Shown here piece by piece: positions 20,576-20,771 of a DNA stretch of 20,771 bases. How positions within the stretch are numbered: position 1 is the stretch's first letter; each line of letters begins with the position of its first letter. This DNA is from JAAYZM01 sp964510785 (GTDB lineage: Bacteria; Actinomycetota; Actinomycetes; Actinomycetales; Cellulomonadaceae): the NCBI GenBank assembly GCA_964510785.1, contig CAZECM010000055.1, positions 1-20,771 on the forward strand, in the 5' to 3' direction. The translations under genes were made by a program, and so were the position numbers. The notes under the pieces are model-generated. The model was not told where the DNA came from. It ran no database searches and was given only the letters and a program-made list of their open reading frames with translations.

Positions 20576-20771
20576 GGGAGACGACCCACGTACGCCATCG
20601 CCTGGCGCAGCACCACGTCCTGGCCGCCGTTCATCTCGAGCGCGACCTGCTCGGTGACGGCCTCCTCGGGCGTGAGCCACGCGAGGTCGAGCGCATCGGC
20701 CTGCGGGCGGCAGTCCCCGGACACGGGCACCCCGTAGGCGAGCGGGACGGCGTGCTGGCGGGGGTCGTGAT
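20572..20771 (-). CDS. NUDIX hydrolase family protein (DUF4916-like), C-terminal fragment at right edge
   Basis: Sixty-five codons of the C-terminus are visible, starting HDPRQHAVPLAYGVPVSGDC and ending QAMAYVGRLP before the TGA at 20572-20574. The pattern HDPRQHAV, QADALDLAWLTPEEA and LRQAMAYVGRLP is what I recognise from actinobacterial NUDIX-like proteins carrying the DUF4916 label. The N-terminal part lies outside the window, so the NUDIX box and any catalytic residues cannot be checked. The stop codon overlaps the Pr6Pr start by 4 nt, implying a shared message. The frame has no start codon that would make a short independent gene, so it is a truncated view of a longer gene. Confidence 0.75.
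   Translation of the reverse strand, partial: HDPRQHAVPLAYGVPVSGDCRPQADALDLAWLTPEEAVTEQVALEMNGGQDVVLRQAMAYVGRLP

Noticed and set aside
19568..20737. Plus-strand open frame of 389 codons over the nucleotidase start and Pr6Pr genes
   Set aside because: It is antisense to a signal peptide, a strong ribosome-binding site and a conserved membrane protein. The product is low-complexity.

Overview
The window is very GC-rich, uses GTG starts freely and has many 4-nt stop/start overlaps. It carries a gene order typical of Actinobacteria: pncB | clpS-DUF2017-murI-MBL-rph-rdgB, which resembles the Mycobacterium tuberculosis Rv1330c to Rv1341 neighbourhood. DUF3039, DUF4916-type NUDIX and Pr6Pr genes also point to Actinobacteria. 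My best guess is a Micrococcales member related to Cellulomonas, Oerskovia or Sanguibacter. That placement is inference from gene content, not a search result. There is no rRNA, tRNA, CRISPR array, transposase or phage gene, and no gene-free gap longer than 300 bp.

Left part (1-3972): the 5' 494 codons of pgi on the minus strand run off the left edge. Divergent from it is a two-gene ABC-2 type transporter (ATPase plus large permease) of unknown substrate.

Amino-sugar locus (4000-10350, all +): a ROK repressor, a lipoprotein sugar-binding protein, two sugar permeases, a ROK-family sugar kinase and glucosamine-6-phosphate deaminase (nagB). The ROK gene starts at or next to its transcription start, and a 29-bp inverted repeat covers the -10 and the start codon, so autorepression is likely. 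A CRP-like site lies just upstream. Hairpins sit between ROK and the binding-protein gene and between the binding-protein gene and the first permease, which suggests uneven expression along one transcript. The ABC ATPase and a nagA deacetylase are not in the window. The locus imports an amino sugar or its oligomer, phosphorylates it and feeds fructose-6-P into glycolysis, where the adjacent pgi also acts.

Middle (10398-12491): a DUF3039 protein, a 51-aa membrane protein and nicotinate phosphoribosyltransferase (pncB, minus). The membrane protein and pncB converge on a GNRA-capped hairpin.

Housekeeping run (12599-17305, all +): clpS, DUF2017, murI, a metallo-beta-lactamase-fold enzyme like Rv1339, RNase PH, the XTP/dITP pyrophosphatase and a histidine phosphatase, mostly overlapping or nearly so.

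Right part (17306-20771): a 102-bp inverted repeat separates the convergent phosphatase and a large secreted 5'-nucleotidase with Lys-rich Ig-like tail domains (minus). Upstream on the minus strand are a Pr6Pr membrane protein and the 3' end of a NUDIX-like gene at the right edge.

The main unexplained items are a 68-bp four-armed repeat present in two copies, the 102-bp inverted repeat, and a recurring TANNNT-N6/7-start codon arrangement that indicates many leaderless transcripts.
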